Assembly: GCA_002344065.1 (NCBI GenBank)
Contig: DDTK01000011.1
Span: forward strand, 372,001 to 436,000
Direction: 5' to 3'
Source: Flammeovirgaceae bacterium UBA2366
GTDB taxonomy: Bacteria > Bacteroidota > Bacteroidia > Cytophagales > Cyclobacteriaceae
DNA length: 64,000 nucleotides
The translations under genes and the position numbers were made by a program. The notes under the pieces were generated by a model that had not been told where the DNA came from, did not search any database, and saw nothing but the letters and a program-made list of their open reading frames with translations. The stretch's first letter is position 1, and each line of letters starts with the position of its first letter. Shown here in pieces: positions 45,564-54,738 of this stretch.

Positions 45564-48500
45564 CGATGTAAATAATCCATTCAATTTGATCACGTGGCAG
45601 GGAGTAATCGTACTTCCTCCATGATGCTGGGTTTATGCTCGATCCTTTACCATAACCATACAACAGGAACCGCATAAAAATCGCCTGATCCGTATCCGAT
45701 ATAAACGGTGGAAAATTTGATACGCCAGCATATAATTTTCCATGAAAGCCATACGCAATCGCCATGCGCTGCTGGGCAATGGATTTGGCATTTAAATTCT
45801 TAATTAATTGGTTGGCTTCAGGTGTATACCTTTCGGGATCACGCAATGTCATAGCATAAGCCAGCACCTGTCGGTGCGGTTGTCCTGTGGTAATGGCACC
45901 AACACGTTTTAATTCAACCAACGAAGAATCCAATAAGCGTTTGGCTACTGCATCATTACCGCGTTCAAGCTGAAGCGTGGCCGAAGCAAATGCATAAATG
46001 GAAGATCGATTAATCGGCTTTTTGAAGGCCACCATCAGCTTATAAGCCTCATCAAAATGGTCATGTGTTGCCAGGGCCTTTACAGCATAGGCAATCATGC
46101 GTAAAGACTGACCATTAGCCTGATTTGGAAATTCTTTTGATCGTAATAAGTTCAGAAAAATATCGGGTTTTAATCTCCGGTAATACCGGAACATTGATGC
46201 GGTGTCGCCTGTCATTTGGGCATCGTATCCCGCATACAAATACATCCAGTTCAGATCATTTGATGAAGCATCTTGTCGGGCTGTTACTTTCTCTTCCAGC
46301 TTGGCAAAAACCTCCGTTCGTATAGGCTCAGACACAAAATAACGAGGTACCCAAATTTTCTGATTATAATCTTTGAACCAACTATTTAGGTAACTAAGCT
46401 CATCCGAAGTAGGATAAAACGAATCAAATAAATTCTTTTCAAGAATAAAATTCAGCCAGGCATCGGAATAATAAAAGAACATAAATGAACGAGGCTCCTG
46501 CGGATGGAACCTGTATCGAATATCCGGATAGACAAAAAGGAATTGCCTCGGCACGACAAGCTGATCGGCTCCTGATATACCTAATACAGGAATTCGTTCA
46601 TTCCGATATTTCGAATCCACCTGATTAAAATGGGTAACCGATTTTTCAAAGTAATCTGAAACAGGGGTCTCACCCGATACAGCATTCGCTTTACTTAGCG
46701 ACTTTAAAATCCCCTCATTCTTAAAGGAAAGTGCCAGTTGAAAATTTCGTTCATCCAGATCAGAGACGGTTGTTTGAATCACACTGCGATATTTGTTGAA
46801 GTAGCGGCCAAGCATCTCCTCGCCAGGGAATTGCAAGGCTAGGTTGGAATTGATATCCATAAACCAATACAGATGCAGATTGGCAGGTGCCCCAAAGTAA
46901 TACTGAAGTGTTCTGCCGATCATCCGGTCGTAGAACTCCTCTTGCGATATACCTTTACGCTGGCAATAGCCTTTAACAAAATTATCCAGTTCGCTTCCGC
47001 TTTTATTGTAATGAAAGAACGTTGCGGCAATGTGTGCCGCATTATCTACCCCGGCCGCGTAATCTTGCTGATAGTTTTGCTGACTGTAGCGAAGCAGCGT
47101 GTCTATGCATTGTAAAGCCTTTGCACTGTTGCCTTCAGCGGCATACAAGTAGGCAATCAGTTGATACAATCCATTGTGTCGAAATCCATATTCCTGAGCA
47201 CCCCGAGGTAGAAACTTATCTTTATGGTAGTGGGTATTTAGCCACTCCGACTGGTTTGGATTCTCAAAAGGTGACAGCTCAGCTAACCATTCCATCCGTT
47301 GCTTTTCAGAGGCATCATAATTAATGGCGTGTTCCAGGGCCAGATTTAAATTCTGTACATCATGAAAATCAGCAGGCTGCTTATCAAGAATAAAAGAAAC
47401 CCATTCGGCTGATCGTTTGGCGTTTTGCTTACGCCAATTGTCAATTCTAGGATCAGGATTATGCTGGTAGGCAAACTCCAGAGTAACCCGAAACTCGTTG
47501 ATGCGTCTGAGAATCTTAGCCAATTGTTCTGTTGTGAGCTTCGTATAATCAAACTGGCTTAACAAACTGTCGGTTACTTCAAGGCTTTCGAAAATTTCAT
47601 CCTTCGGCTCATCTCCTCCAAATAAGACAAGTGCAGTCGCTATGCCTGCCGTTACGTGCTCCTTTTCAAACGGATCCTGAATAAATTCCGTAACCTCTTT
47701 AACAGTCGTTCTACCCAGCCTGAGTTCTTCTACGAGGAGGTTAATTCGGTCTCCATAGGTGACCTTAGAATTTGCTGCTAATTCTAACACCTGGTCATGG
47801 ATTGATTTGAGCACGTAGTCATTCTGCTTTCTGAAATAATCACGAACAGCAAACGAACTCAGTGTTAACACAATAAGTACGCCCAATACCGCGGCAATTC
47901 TGCGGGCACCATAACGCATTACCGTGCGGGTTACAGCATGTTTGCGCACGCTGCGCTGCAAAAATTCCTGCGCATTACCCAGCATCTGTTTGGCCCTGGT
48001 TAGCTTCTTATTCTGGGCAATATCTTCCGGCAAGTAGCGGGCAATCCAGTATACATTTGGCTTAACCTTGTTGTACCAGTTTTCAAAATAAGTAAGCTGA
48101 CCAATGGAAAGCAGAAACCCATTTGATCTTTTGCTTTCCACCCAACGGTTAAGTTGCTGTTCAAAATCAAGTGATACGGTATAGTTATCAAATTCTTCTT
48201 TGGCCCACTGTTCAAGGTACTCCCAATTACGGATCAAGCTTTCGTGGGTAATGTCAAGTACATCGTCATCACGCAAGGTTTGGCTTTCCGGTGCATCGGT
48301 AATAAACGGACGAATAAACGTATTGCCGGGCTCACGGAATATATTTAGTATGGCTGCAACTTCTTTTGAGGTAAAACGCTTATCGCCCAGGATATTATTT
48401 ATCTCTGCCAACGTCATCCGGTTGCGAACGGCACGGCTCTGGTCAATTTTAGTGAGACAAGTAAAGGCAACCTTTATGATGGCTTTAGCATCGTCATCGG

Positions 48501-49605
48501 AAATAACCTGCCCCGTTTTGGTTTGATAGTACCGGGCTGCCTGCTCATAGAGTTTGTTCGTATGGGTATCTAAAACATTTTGAAGGTTCGGTTCGTGGTA
48601 GCAGGCTTTAATTTCTGTGGGTAATGATTCGAACCATTTTTTAAACCGATCGACATGTTCATCAGGCAATTCGTTCACCGACATGCCGCCCACCATGGCA
48701 TAATGGATCAAATCCATTTCTTCATTGCCGTTGTTGGCGGCCACCCAAATCTGGTTTAGCGCATGCTGCAGAATAGGAAGTTGATCCACGCCTTCTGTAA
48801 GATCGTGAATGAGTCGCTCCGTTAACCTGCGGGTAATTTTGTTGCCGCTGAGGATAGCTGGTTCTTCAATAACTTGTTGGAGTTGCGACCGGTTAAGGCG
48901 GGGAACAAAGAATTGCGAAAACCCGATATATTCCGGCAAACCCCTGAAAGCTGCACACTGACCGATAAAGTCGGAGCGCATGGTGAACACTATATATATA
49001 GGGAGATTTTCCTCCAGTGCGATCCGGGCCGTTTCGAGTAATATATTGAGTACCAGGTTGGAATCACGCGAAGGTGCGCCCCGATGGTAATTTTCAGGGT
49101 TGGTGAAAAATTCTTCGAACTGATCGACCAGAATCAAGAGGTTGGCGGCATCGCGTTTCATCGTTGCTCTTCCTGCCTCGTCTGCCTGTTGCCAGGACAT
49201 TGAATCCGGATCGGCATAGCGCTTCGAATTCCGGTACAAGTCAACCAAAGCAGAAAAGCCGTGCTGCAATTCTGATTCAACCGTACTTACATTAACAATA
49301 TCCAGTTGATTGGCTACTGACTTGCACAGATTTTTGAATGGTGTCCGCTCCGGACGAAAATCGGCTACACACCATTGCGTATATTTTGATTTTAAAAAAC
49401 CAGCCCGTGCATTAGGGATGATACCCGCATAAACCAACGAAGACTTGCCATCACCCGAAGCGCCCGTGAGCATTAAAAACTTATTGCGTTGCAACTGCTC
49501 GGTTGCCGATTCGATGTTTTCTTCACGGCCTTTAAAATATAAAGACTCTTCTTCGGTGAAGGAACGAAGTCCGGTATAGGGGCAAATCTGGTATTCTTCG
49601 AACAT
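45550..49605 (-). CDS. Membrane-anchored nSTAND ATPase A
   Basis: 1351 residues, paralogous to the next gene over its full length. Walker A is TGASGDGKSSLVYAG (Lys54), Walker B LLILVDQFEEFFT (about 155), then MRSDFIGQCAAFRGLPEYIGFSQ and DITHESLIRNWEYLEQW. A membrane helix spans about 562-582 (RRIAAVLGVLIVLTLSSFAV). The C-terminal ~770 residues are helical repeats with much lower similarity to paralogue B than the ATPase half. STAND ATPases act as switches that oligomerise after ligand binding. It starts 52 bases after the TIR-DUF4062 gene, whose product is the likely effector or adaptor. Confidence 0.86.
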   Translation of the reverse strand: MFEEYQICPYTGLRSFTEEESLYFKGREENIESATEQLQRNKFLMLTGASGDGKSSLVYAGIIPNARAGFLKSKYTQWCVADFRPERTPFKNLCKSVANQLDIVNVSTVESELQHGFSALVDLYRNSKRYADPDSMSWQQADEAGRATMKRDAANLLILVDQFEEFFTNPENYHRGAPSRDSNLVLNILLETARIALEENLPIYIVFTMRSDFIGQCAAFRGLPEYIGFSQFFVPRLNRSQLQQVIEEPAILSGNKITRRLTERLIHDLTEGVDQLPILQHALNQIWVAANNGNEEMDLIHYAMVGGMSVNELPDEHVDRFKKWFESLPTEIKACYHEPNLQNVLDTHTNKLYEQAARYYQTKTGQVISDDDAKAIIKVAFTCLTKIDQSRAVRNRMTLAEINNILGDKRFTSKEVAAILNIFREPGNTFIRPFITDAPESQTLRDDDVLDITHESLIRNWEYLEQWAKEEFDNYTVSLDFEQQLNRWVESKRSNGFLLSIGQLTYFENWYNKVKPNVYWIARYLPEDIAQNKKLTRAKQMLGNAQEFLQRSVRKHAVTRTVMRYGARRIAAVLGVLIVLTLSSFAVRDYFRKQNDYVLKSIHDQVLELAANSKVTYGDRINLLVEELRLGRTTVKEVTEFIQDPFEKEHVTAGIATALVLFGGDEPKDEIFESLEVTDSLLSQFDYTKLTTEQLAKILRRINEFRVTLEFAYQHNPDPRIDNWRKQNAKRSAEWVSFILDKQPADFHDVQNLNLALEHAINYDASEKQRMEWLAELSPFENPNQSEWLNTHYHKDKFLPRGAQEYGFRHNGLYQLIAYLYAAEGNSAKALQCIDTLLRYSQQNYQQDYAAGVDNAAHIAATFFHYNKSGSELDNFVKGYCQRKGISQEEFYDRMIGRTLQYYFGAPANLHLYWFMDINSNLALQFPGEEMLGRYFNKYRSVIQTTVSDLDERNFQLALSFKNEGILKSLSKANAVSGETPVSDYFEKSVTHFNQVDSKYRNERIPVLGISGADQLVVPRQFLFVYPDIRYRFHPQEPRSFMFFYYSDAWLNFILEKNLFDSFYPTSDELSYLNSWFKDYNQKIWVPRYFVSEPIRTEVFAKLEEKVTARQDASSNDLNWMYLYAGYDAQMTGDTASMFRYYRRLKPDIFLNLLRSKEFPNQANGQSLRMIAYAVKALATHDHFDEAYKLMVAFKKPINRSSIYAFASATLQLERGNDAVAKRLLDSSLVELKRVGAITTGQPHRQVLAYAMTLRDPERYTPEANQLIKNLNAKSIAQQRMAIAYGFHGKLYAGVSNFPPFISDTDQAIFMRFLLYGYGKGSSINPASWRKYDYSLPRDQIEWIIYIDENI

Positions 49606-49657
49606 TTAAGATTGAAGAGTTTACACTTTAGATTTAAGATTTTCCATATCCCTTCAA

Positions 49658-51256
49658 TTATTTCAGTTCTATAACAGTTGTATATACTTTCTTTACTTCA
49701 GCAGGCACTTTGTCTTTTGGCACAATGGTAGAGACTACCTTAGGCGCTTTGAAATTTCGCGCGAGGTTACTCTTAGGGTCATCTTCGCCTACCAGAAATA
49801 ATGGTGTTGGTGATGAGGCTCCGCCAACTTGTTTCCAAACCTGTTTAATGAAAGGCAGGGCCCAGTCGGCCGCATATTTAAAATACACAACAGCCAATTT
49901 ACTTCTTGGAATTTGTTGTGTACTTATTTCGCGGTATTGATCCTCACCATCGGGCATAATGTTCATGATCTCCACCGGGTACTCCAGGCTGAGCATATCG
50001 GTGATAACCTTGGCCTCCACTTCGTCCTGTTGGTTGAAGATGAAGAATATATCAGTGTCTTTTGAATCGTAAACTGCAACATCCTGCTTCATCATCACCA
50101 CACGAATGTCATCCACCAGTTGCATAGGCCCCTGGCTGTTCGAGAACATCATGTTTCGGGTAATGTTGTTACGGATGTATTTGATAAAATTCTGCTGCGC
50201 AGGTTTTATGGATTCGGCATCCGGATAAAGCCAGATGAACGAGTTGAACTCAGCATCGTTAGCATCAATTTTTTTCTTAGCCTCCAGAAACTGATAGTGT
50301 GGAAAAGAAATTTCGTCATTCGATTCAAACCGCCTTCCATACTCACCACTAAGCATGTGCAGGGAGCACGCACACTTCGACATTTCTTCAGCCACACGTT
50401 GTTTAAAGATTTCATCGTCCGCAGGGCAATCCGTTGACGGCAACACATTGAAACCAGCTTTTTGTAAGATGATGGCCATCTCCTCGCGCTGTTCCTTTAA
50501 ATCTGAGGATGTCCAGGCCAGGTAAACGCTGGGGCGCTGCCGGTCTATAACCTGTACTTTTATGGCTGAAGGCAAGGAAGTTGTAAACGTTGTGGGAATT
50601 ATCTGTCGTGCAGTAAGATCATGTGCCGATGCAGGTACAGTCTCTTTACGTTCAGACTGTTTTATCCCCTGAACGATTTCCTTAATGGCATTGGCCAGTT
50701 TGTTGATCTGGTTTCTATACAGCACTTTGCCACTGGCTGTTCCGATTTCATCATCTACCGGACGCAACGGACGATTTACACCGGCATCGCGATAAATAAA
50801 ATCAATGGATCGCAATACCCCATTTAATTCTGACTCCAGTAATTTGGTATCCTCAGTTTCTATCTCATGAATTTTAATAGGCAGAATACGAGACCCAACA
50901 TTACCATTAGGTAACTTTATCATCCTTCCGATCAAATCGCTTCCCGATTCCTGTTTAAAAACCTTAAACTCCTGGTTCCAGGCGAAGGATTTCGTATCAC
51001 AGTACGTCTGTGAAACAATGGGAATAAAAATGAGGGATTTGATTTTAGTATGAATGGACTGATCTACGTGATGAGTCTCCTGCAAACCTTCCTTTGGGTT
51101 TTTATCAAAAAAAATGGACAACTTGTCTTTTAACGTAGCGTCCAGTTCCTGATTGAGTTTTTCAACAAACTCGGTTACCCATCCGTCATACTTATTGTCA
51201 TTGTGCCTGTAACTAACGAAAATATCATATTCAAAGCCAGAGAGGATTGAGGGCAT
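49658..51256 (-). CDS. TIR - DUF4062-like - TIR-like protein (TIR paralogue 4)
   Basis: 532 residues, no membrane span. Residues 1-198 are the same TIR module as the four TPR paralogues (YDIFVSYRHNDN; FAWNQEF with W93/E96). Residues about 240-380 resemble a DUF4062-type domain: PSVYLAWTSSDLKEQREEMAIILQKAGF, then HMLSGEYGRRF. Residues about 397-525 look like a second TIR-like fold (TDIFFIFNQQDEVEAKVITDML, LAVVYFKYAADWALPFIKQVW) but lack the W-x-x-E glutamate. First gene of the five-gene operon; its promoter should lie in 51257-51432. It probably supplies the effector or adaptor for the two STAND ATPases; this is inferred from gene order. Confidence 0.78.
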   Translation of the reverse strand: MPSILSGFEYDIFVSYRHNDNKYDGWVTEFVEKLNQELDATLKDKLSIFFDKNPKEGLQETHHVDQSIHTKIKSLIFIPIVSQTYCDTKSFAWNQEFKVFKQESGSDLIGRMIKLPNGNVGSRILPIKIHEIETEDTKLLESELNGVLRSIDFIYRDAGVNRPLRPVDDEIGTASGKVLYRNQINKLANAIKEIVQGIKQSERKETVPASAHDLTARQIIPTTFTTSLPSAIKVQVIDRQRPSVYLAWTSSDLKEQREEMAIILQKAGFNVLPSTDCPADDEIFKQRVAEEMSKCACSLHMLSGEYGRRFESNDEISFPHYQFLEAKKKIDANDAEFNSFIWLYPDAESIKPAQQNFIKYIRNNITRNMMFSNSQGPMQLVDDIRVVMMKQDVAVYDSKDTDIFFIFNQQDEVEAKVITDMLSLEYPVEIMNIMPDGEDQYREISTQQIPRSKLAVVYFKYAADWALPFIKQVWKQVGGASSPTPLFLVGEDDPKSNLARNFKAPKVVSTIVPKDKVPAEVKKVYTTVIELK

Positions 51257-51432
51257 AGTTCAGGTTTTTAGTGGCTGTACAAGTGTCGAGTTTAGCAAGA
51301 ATTTATAACAAAAACAACTGAATTGTTTAAGCATAAATTTCTTACATAAAGTTTAACAGTTAGTTGTTCCCCTTCCCTATGGGTACCAATTAGTTCTATC
51401 AATATAATTAATTACCTTGCTATATTTGGAAC

Positions 51433-53550
51433 ATGGCTTCAATTATTCCTGGTTACGAGTACGACATCTTCATCTCCTATCGTCATAAAGACAACAAATA
51501 CGATGGCTGGGTAAGTGAGTTTGTCAACAATCTGAAAAAGGAAATTTCCGCCACGTTTAAAGAGGAGCTCTCTGTCTACTTTGATGAAAATCCTCAGGAC
51601 GGCTTACTGGAAACCCAGCATGTTGATAAAAGTCTGGAGGGGAAATTGAAATGCCTGATCTTCATCCCTATTCTTTCACAGACGTATTGCGATCCGAACA
51701 GCTTTGCGTGGAAACATGAGTTCTGCGCTTTTAATGACCTGGCCACCAATGATCAGTTTGGTATGTATGTTCGCCTGGCGAATGGAAACGTCAATAGCCG
51801 GATACTTCCCATACGCATTCATGAACTGGAAGACCAGGATCACCAATTGCTTGAAGCAGAACTTGGCGGGACCCTTCGGGCTATCGATTTTATCTACCGA
51901 ACACCCGGTGTTAACCGTCCCTTACGCGCACACGAAGACGAGCCAAAAGAAAACCTTAACCACACCTTTTACAGGGACCAAATCAATAAGGTAGCCAACA
52001 CAATTAAAAAAGTTGTTGCCGGTATACGGATGGTTCGCCCCGGAGCAGATAAAGTATCCGGCAACTCCTCTCATATTACCGATGACATTGTTCAATCGCC
52101 TAATCGAAAAAAACTTTTTTATGCAGCTATTCCATTGCTATTAATAGTAGTGGCACTTCTATATTTCTTTAAACCCTGGCAGGCTGCGCTTCAGGATACA
52201 AATTCATCAAACTCTATTGCCGTTTTGCCCTTTGCTGATCTGAGTGCCGAAAATGATCAGGAGTATTTCTCCGATGGATTGAGTGAAGAGCTACTGAACC
52301 TGCTGGCTAAAATTCCACAGCTAAAAGTAATCTCGCGAACATCCGCCTTCTCTTTTAAAGGAAAGAATGAAGACATCCGAGAAATAGGAAAAAAGTTAGG
52401 TGTGGAAAATATCCTGGAAGGAAGCGTACGGAAATCAAATAATAAAATTCGCATAACCGCACAACTTATTCAGGTAAGTGATGGAAGTCATATCTGGTCA
52501 AAAACGTACGACCGTACCATGGATGATATCTTTAAAGTCCAGGATGAAATTGCCAATGCTGTTGTTCAAGAACTGAAGATCACCCTTATGGGAAATGAAC
52601 TGCATGTTGTGCCTGCAAACTCTGAAGCTTATAACCTGTACCTTCAAGGCAAATATTTTTTTTCTAAACGAAATCAGGAAAATGTAGAGCGTGCAATTGA
52701 TTTTTTCAATCAGGCACTTACACTCGACAAAAATAATCCAACAGTATGGGCTTCGCTCGCAGTGGCATACGCTTCGCAGGCAAACAACGGATACATCGAT
52801 GCAGCAACTGGTTTTAATAAAGCACGGGAGGCTGCTCAAAAAGCAATTGACATTGACAACAACCTTGCACTCGGGCATTACGCCATGGCATACATTAAAA
52901 CATCATACGACTGGGATTGGGCAGGTGCTGATAAAGATTTTAAAAATGCGCTTGCGCTTGATCCTGCTAACATTGGTGCTATTAATGGTATGGCTAACCT
53001 TGCTTTGGCGCTGGGCCGATTTGATGAAGCTATAAAATTATATACACGAGCACTTGAACTTGATCCGCTACGACCCATTATCAGAATTAACCTGGCGATG
53101 ACACAAATGCATAACAATCAACCCGAGGAAGCCAGTAAAATACTGAAGGAAGCACTCAACTTAAATCCGGAATTCCCTACCGCGCATTATCGACTAGGAC
53201 TATGCTATTTGCTATTAAACAAAACAGAAGAAGCCCTGGCTGAACTAAATAATGAACCCGTTGATGATTGGAAAAACCATGGTTTAATATTGGCATATAC
53301 CAAAACAAACTCATCAACTGCATTATTAAATGCATTTATTACAACGTATGGTGAGGTGAGTGCCTTTCAGATTGCGGAAGTTTATGGCTACCGCAATGAC
53401 CCTGATCGGGCTTTCGAGTGGCTGGAAAAAGCCTATCAGCAACGCGATGGAGGATTAGGAACCCTCCTTGGAAATCCATGGTTAAAAAGTATTGAGAACG
53501 ATTCCAGATACGCTCCCTTTCTCAAGAAAATGGGGCTGAAAAACAATTAA
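51433..53550 (+). CDS. TIR - TM - TolB_N/FlgO-like - TPR protein (TIR paralogue 5)
   Basis: 705 residues. The TIR module (1-198) has SYRHKDNKYDGW and FAWKHEF (W93/E96). One membrane helix lies near 225-243 (LFYAAIPLLLIVVALLYFF). The TolB_N/FlgO-like domain begins NSIAVLPFADLSAENDQEYFSDGLSEEL (about 257), and TPR units fill about 395-660. It is divergent from the STAND operon across 176 bases, so the two may share regulatory sites. Its TIR sequence is a little further from paralogues 1-3 than they are from each other. Confidence 0.82.
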   Translation: MASIIPGYEYDIFISYRHKDNKYDGWVSEFVNNLKKEISATFKEELSVYFDENPQDGLLETQHVDKSLEGKLKCLIFIPILSQTYCDPNSFAWKHEFCAFNDLATNDQFGMYVRLANGNVNSRILPIRIHELEDQDHQLLEAELGGTLRAIDFIYRTPGVNRPLRAHEDEPKENLNHTFYRDQINKVANTIKKVVAGIRMVRPGADKVSGNSSHITDDIVQSPNRKKLFYAAIPLLLIVVALLYFFKPWQAALQDTNSSNSIAVLPFADLSAENDQEYFSDGLSEELLNLLAKIPQLKVISRTSAFSFKGKNEDIREIGKKLGVENILEGSVRKSNNKIRITAQLIQVSDGSHIWSKTYDRTMDDIFKVQDEIANAVVQELKITLMGNELHVVPANSEAYNLYLQGKYFFSKRNQENVERAIDFFNQALTLDKNNPTVWASLAVAYASQANNGYIDAATGFNKAREAAQKAIDIDNNLALGHYAMAYIKTSYDWDWAGADKDFKNALALDPANIGAINGMANLALALGRFDEAIKLYTRALELDPLRPIIRINLAMTQMHNNQPEEASKILKEALNLNPEFPTAHYRLGLCYLLLNKTEEALAELNNEPVDDWKNHGLILAYTKTNSSTALLNAFITTYGEVSAFQIAEVYGYRNDPDRAFEWLEKAYQQRDGGLGTLLGNPWLKSIENDSRYAPFLKKMGLKNN

Positions 53551-53668
53551 ATTCCTCTTTTTAGGCTTTTCAACCCATTGTATCTGTGTAAAGCCTTAGG
53601 ATTCGATTTGAAATCTTTTTACATTTATTATCCACATCTCTCAATAAAAACCTAAACAATCAAAGTCT

Positions 53669-54715
53669 ATGGAAAAGTCAAAGAAAGTGTTTCTTGGCGT
53701 TGTTGCAGTAGCCATTATTGCAGCCGCAGGATATTACATGGCTGGTGGCACTTTTAATTTCTCAGCCGAAGATGCAGAAGGCTCTGGCATTGGCGGTGTA
53801 AAAAAAGCTAAAAAGTACAAAAGTGAAAATGCAACTGCGGAAGTTGACCTTGAAGGAACAGAAGTACAACAGCTTTTGCAAAATGATCAGTTTCAGCGTA
53901 TGATGAGCGACAAGAATTTCCGTGAGTTAATGAAATCTCCGGAGTTCACCGAGTTGGCAAAAAATGCGCAGTTCCTCGAATTAGCTAAAAGCCCGGCCTT
54001 CACTGACCTTGCAAAAAATGCACAGTTTCTTGATCTGGCAAAATCTTCCACATTTACCGATCTCGCAAAAAATCCGGCTTTTGTTGAACTTGGTAAGAAC
54101 GCCCAGTTTATGGACCTGGCCAAATCACCATCCTTTGCAGAACTTGCCAAGTCACCTTCATTTTCTGAATTAATGAAGTCGCCCCAGTTTATGGATGTTG
54201 CCAAAAATCCGGCCTTTGCAGAACTGGCTAAAAACCCGGCCATGATGGACCTGGCACGATCCAGTCAGTTTGCTGAACTCGCAAAAAATCCGGCTTTTGC
54301 TGAACTCGCAAAAAATTCAAGCTTTCAGGAACTGGCAAAAAATCCAGCCTTTGTTGCATTGGCAAAGAATGCACAGTTTGCAGACCTGGCTAAAAATCCT
54401 GCATTTGCTGAACTGGCTAAAAATCCGGTGTTCGTTGAGTTAGGAAAGAATGCTCAATTCATGGAACTGGCTAAATCACCTGCCTTCGCAGAACTGGCAA
54501 AGAACGCACAGTTTGCCGACCTGATGAAGTCACCACAATTTCTGGAAGTCGCTAAGTCCCCTCAGTTTGCCGACCTGGCCCGCAACGCTCAGTTTGCCGA
54601 CCTGGCTAAAAATCCCGCATTCTCTGATTTAATGAAAAATCAAACCTTTACTGAGTTAATGAAGTCATCGCAGTTCTCACAACTTGAAAAAATGGCTTCA
54701 GCAAGCTTCGAATAA
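53669..54715 (+). CDS. Membrane-anchored nonapeptide-repeat protein
   Basis: 348 residues. One N-terminal membrane helix (VFLGVVAVAIIAAAGYYMAG) is followed by a basic/acidic linker. Residues 75-335 are 29 uninterrupted nine-residue repeats with consensus F-x-E/D-L-A-K-N/S-P/A-x, plus a partial thirtieth (FSQLEKMAS). Phe at position 1 is replaced only once (by Met), Leu at position 4 is almost invariant (two Val) and position 6 is Lys in nearly all units. The regular F, L and A spacing suggests an extended solenoid or long amphipathic structure. I know of no named family. It ends with a strong terminator at 54739. Confidence 0.75.
   Translation: MEKSKKVFLGVVAVAIIAAAGYYMAGGTFNFSAEDAEGSGIGGVKKAKKYKSENATAEVDLEGTEVQQLLQNDQFQRMMSDKNFRELMKSPEFTELAKNAQFLELAKSPAFTDLAKNAQFLDLAKSSTFTDLAKNPAFVELGKNAQFMDLAKSPSFAELAKSPSFSELMKSPQFMDVAKNPAFAELAKNPAMMDLARSSQFAELAKNPAFAELAKNSSFQELAKNPAFVALAKNAQFADLAKNPAFAELAKNPVFVELGKNAQFMELAKSPAFAELAKNAQFADLMKSPQFLEVAKSPQFADLARNAQFADLAKNPAFSDLMKNQTFTELMKSSQFSQLEKMASASFE
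53891..54673 (+). repeat. 29 tandem 27-base coding repeats
   Basis: Twenty-nine contiguous 27-base units encode the nonapeptide F-x-E/D-L-A-K-N/S-P/A-x without any length change. Units differ at synonymous and third positions (for example gaactggctaaaaat versus gaactcgcaaaaaat), so the array is old or has been selected at the protein level rather than expanded recently. Several neighbouring units share longer identical blocks, consistent with occasional unit exchange. Confidence 0.85.
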
Positions 54716-54738
54716 TCGCATGACAAAATCATGGTGAA

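Noticed and set aside
51421..51428. TATATTTG as promoter -7 element for TIR paralogue 5
   Set aside because: It ends only 4 bases before the ATG, which would put the transcription start at or past the start codon.
53570..53599. Inverted repeat TAGGCTTT ... AAAGCCTTA after TIR paralogue 5 as terminator
   Set aside because: The loop is long (about 18 bases) and no T-run follows the second arm directly.
53628..53636. Perfect DnaA-box-like TTATCCACA
   Set aside because: It is a single copy between two genes with no cluster, no AT-rich unwinding region and no origin genes; chance or another role is more likely.
53893..54243. Reverse-strand open frame with regular repeats opposite the nonapeptide protein
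   Set aside because: It is the mirror of the 27-base repeats; the plus frame has a membrane anchor, correct codon use and a terminator, so the minus frame is a shadow.
25029..54715. Integrated phage or conjugative element
   Set aside because: No integrase, transposase, relaxase, phage structural gene, tRNA attachment site or direct repeat boundaries were seen; the block is accessory but its route of entry is unknown.
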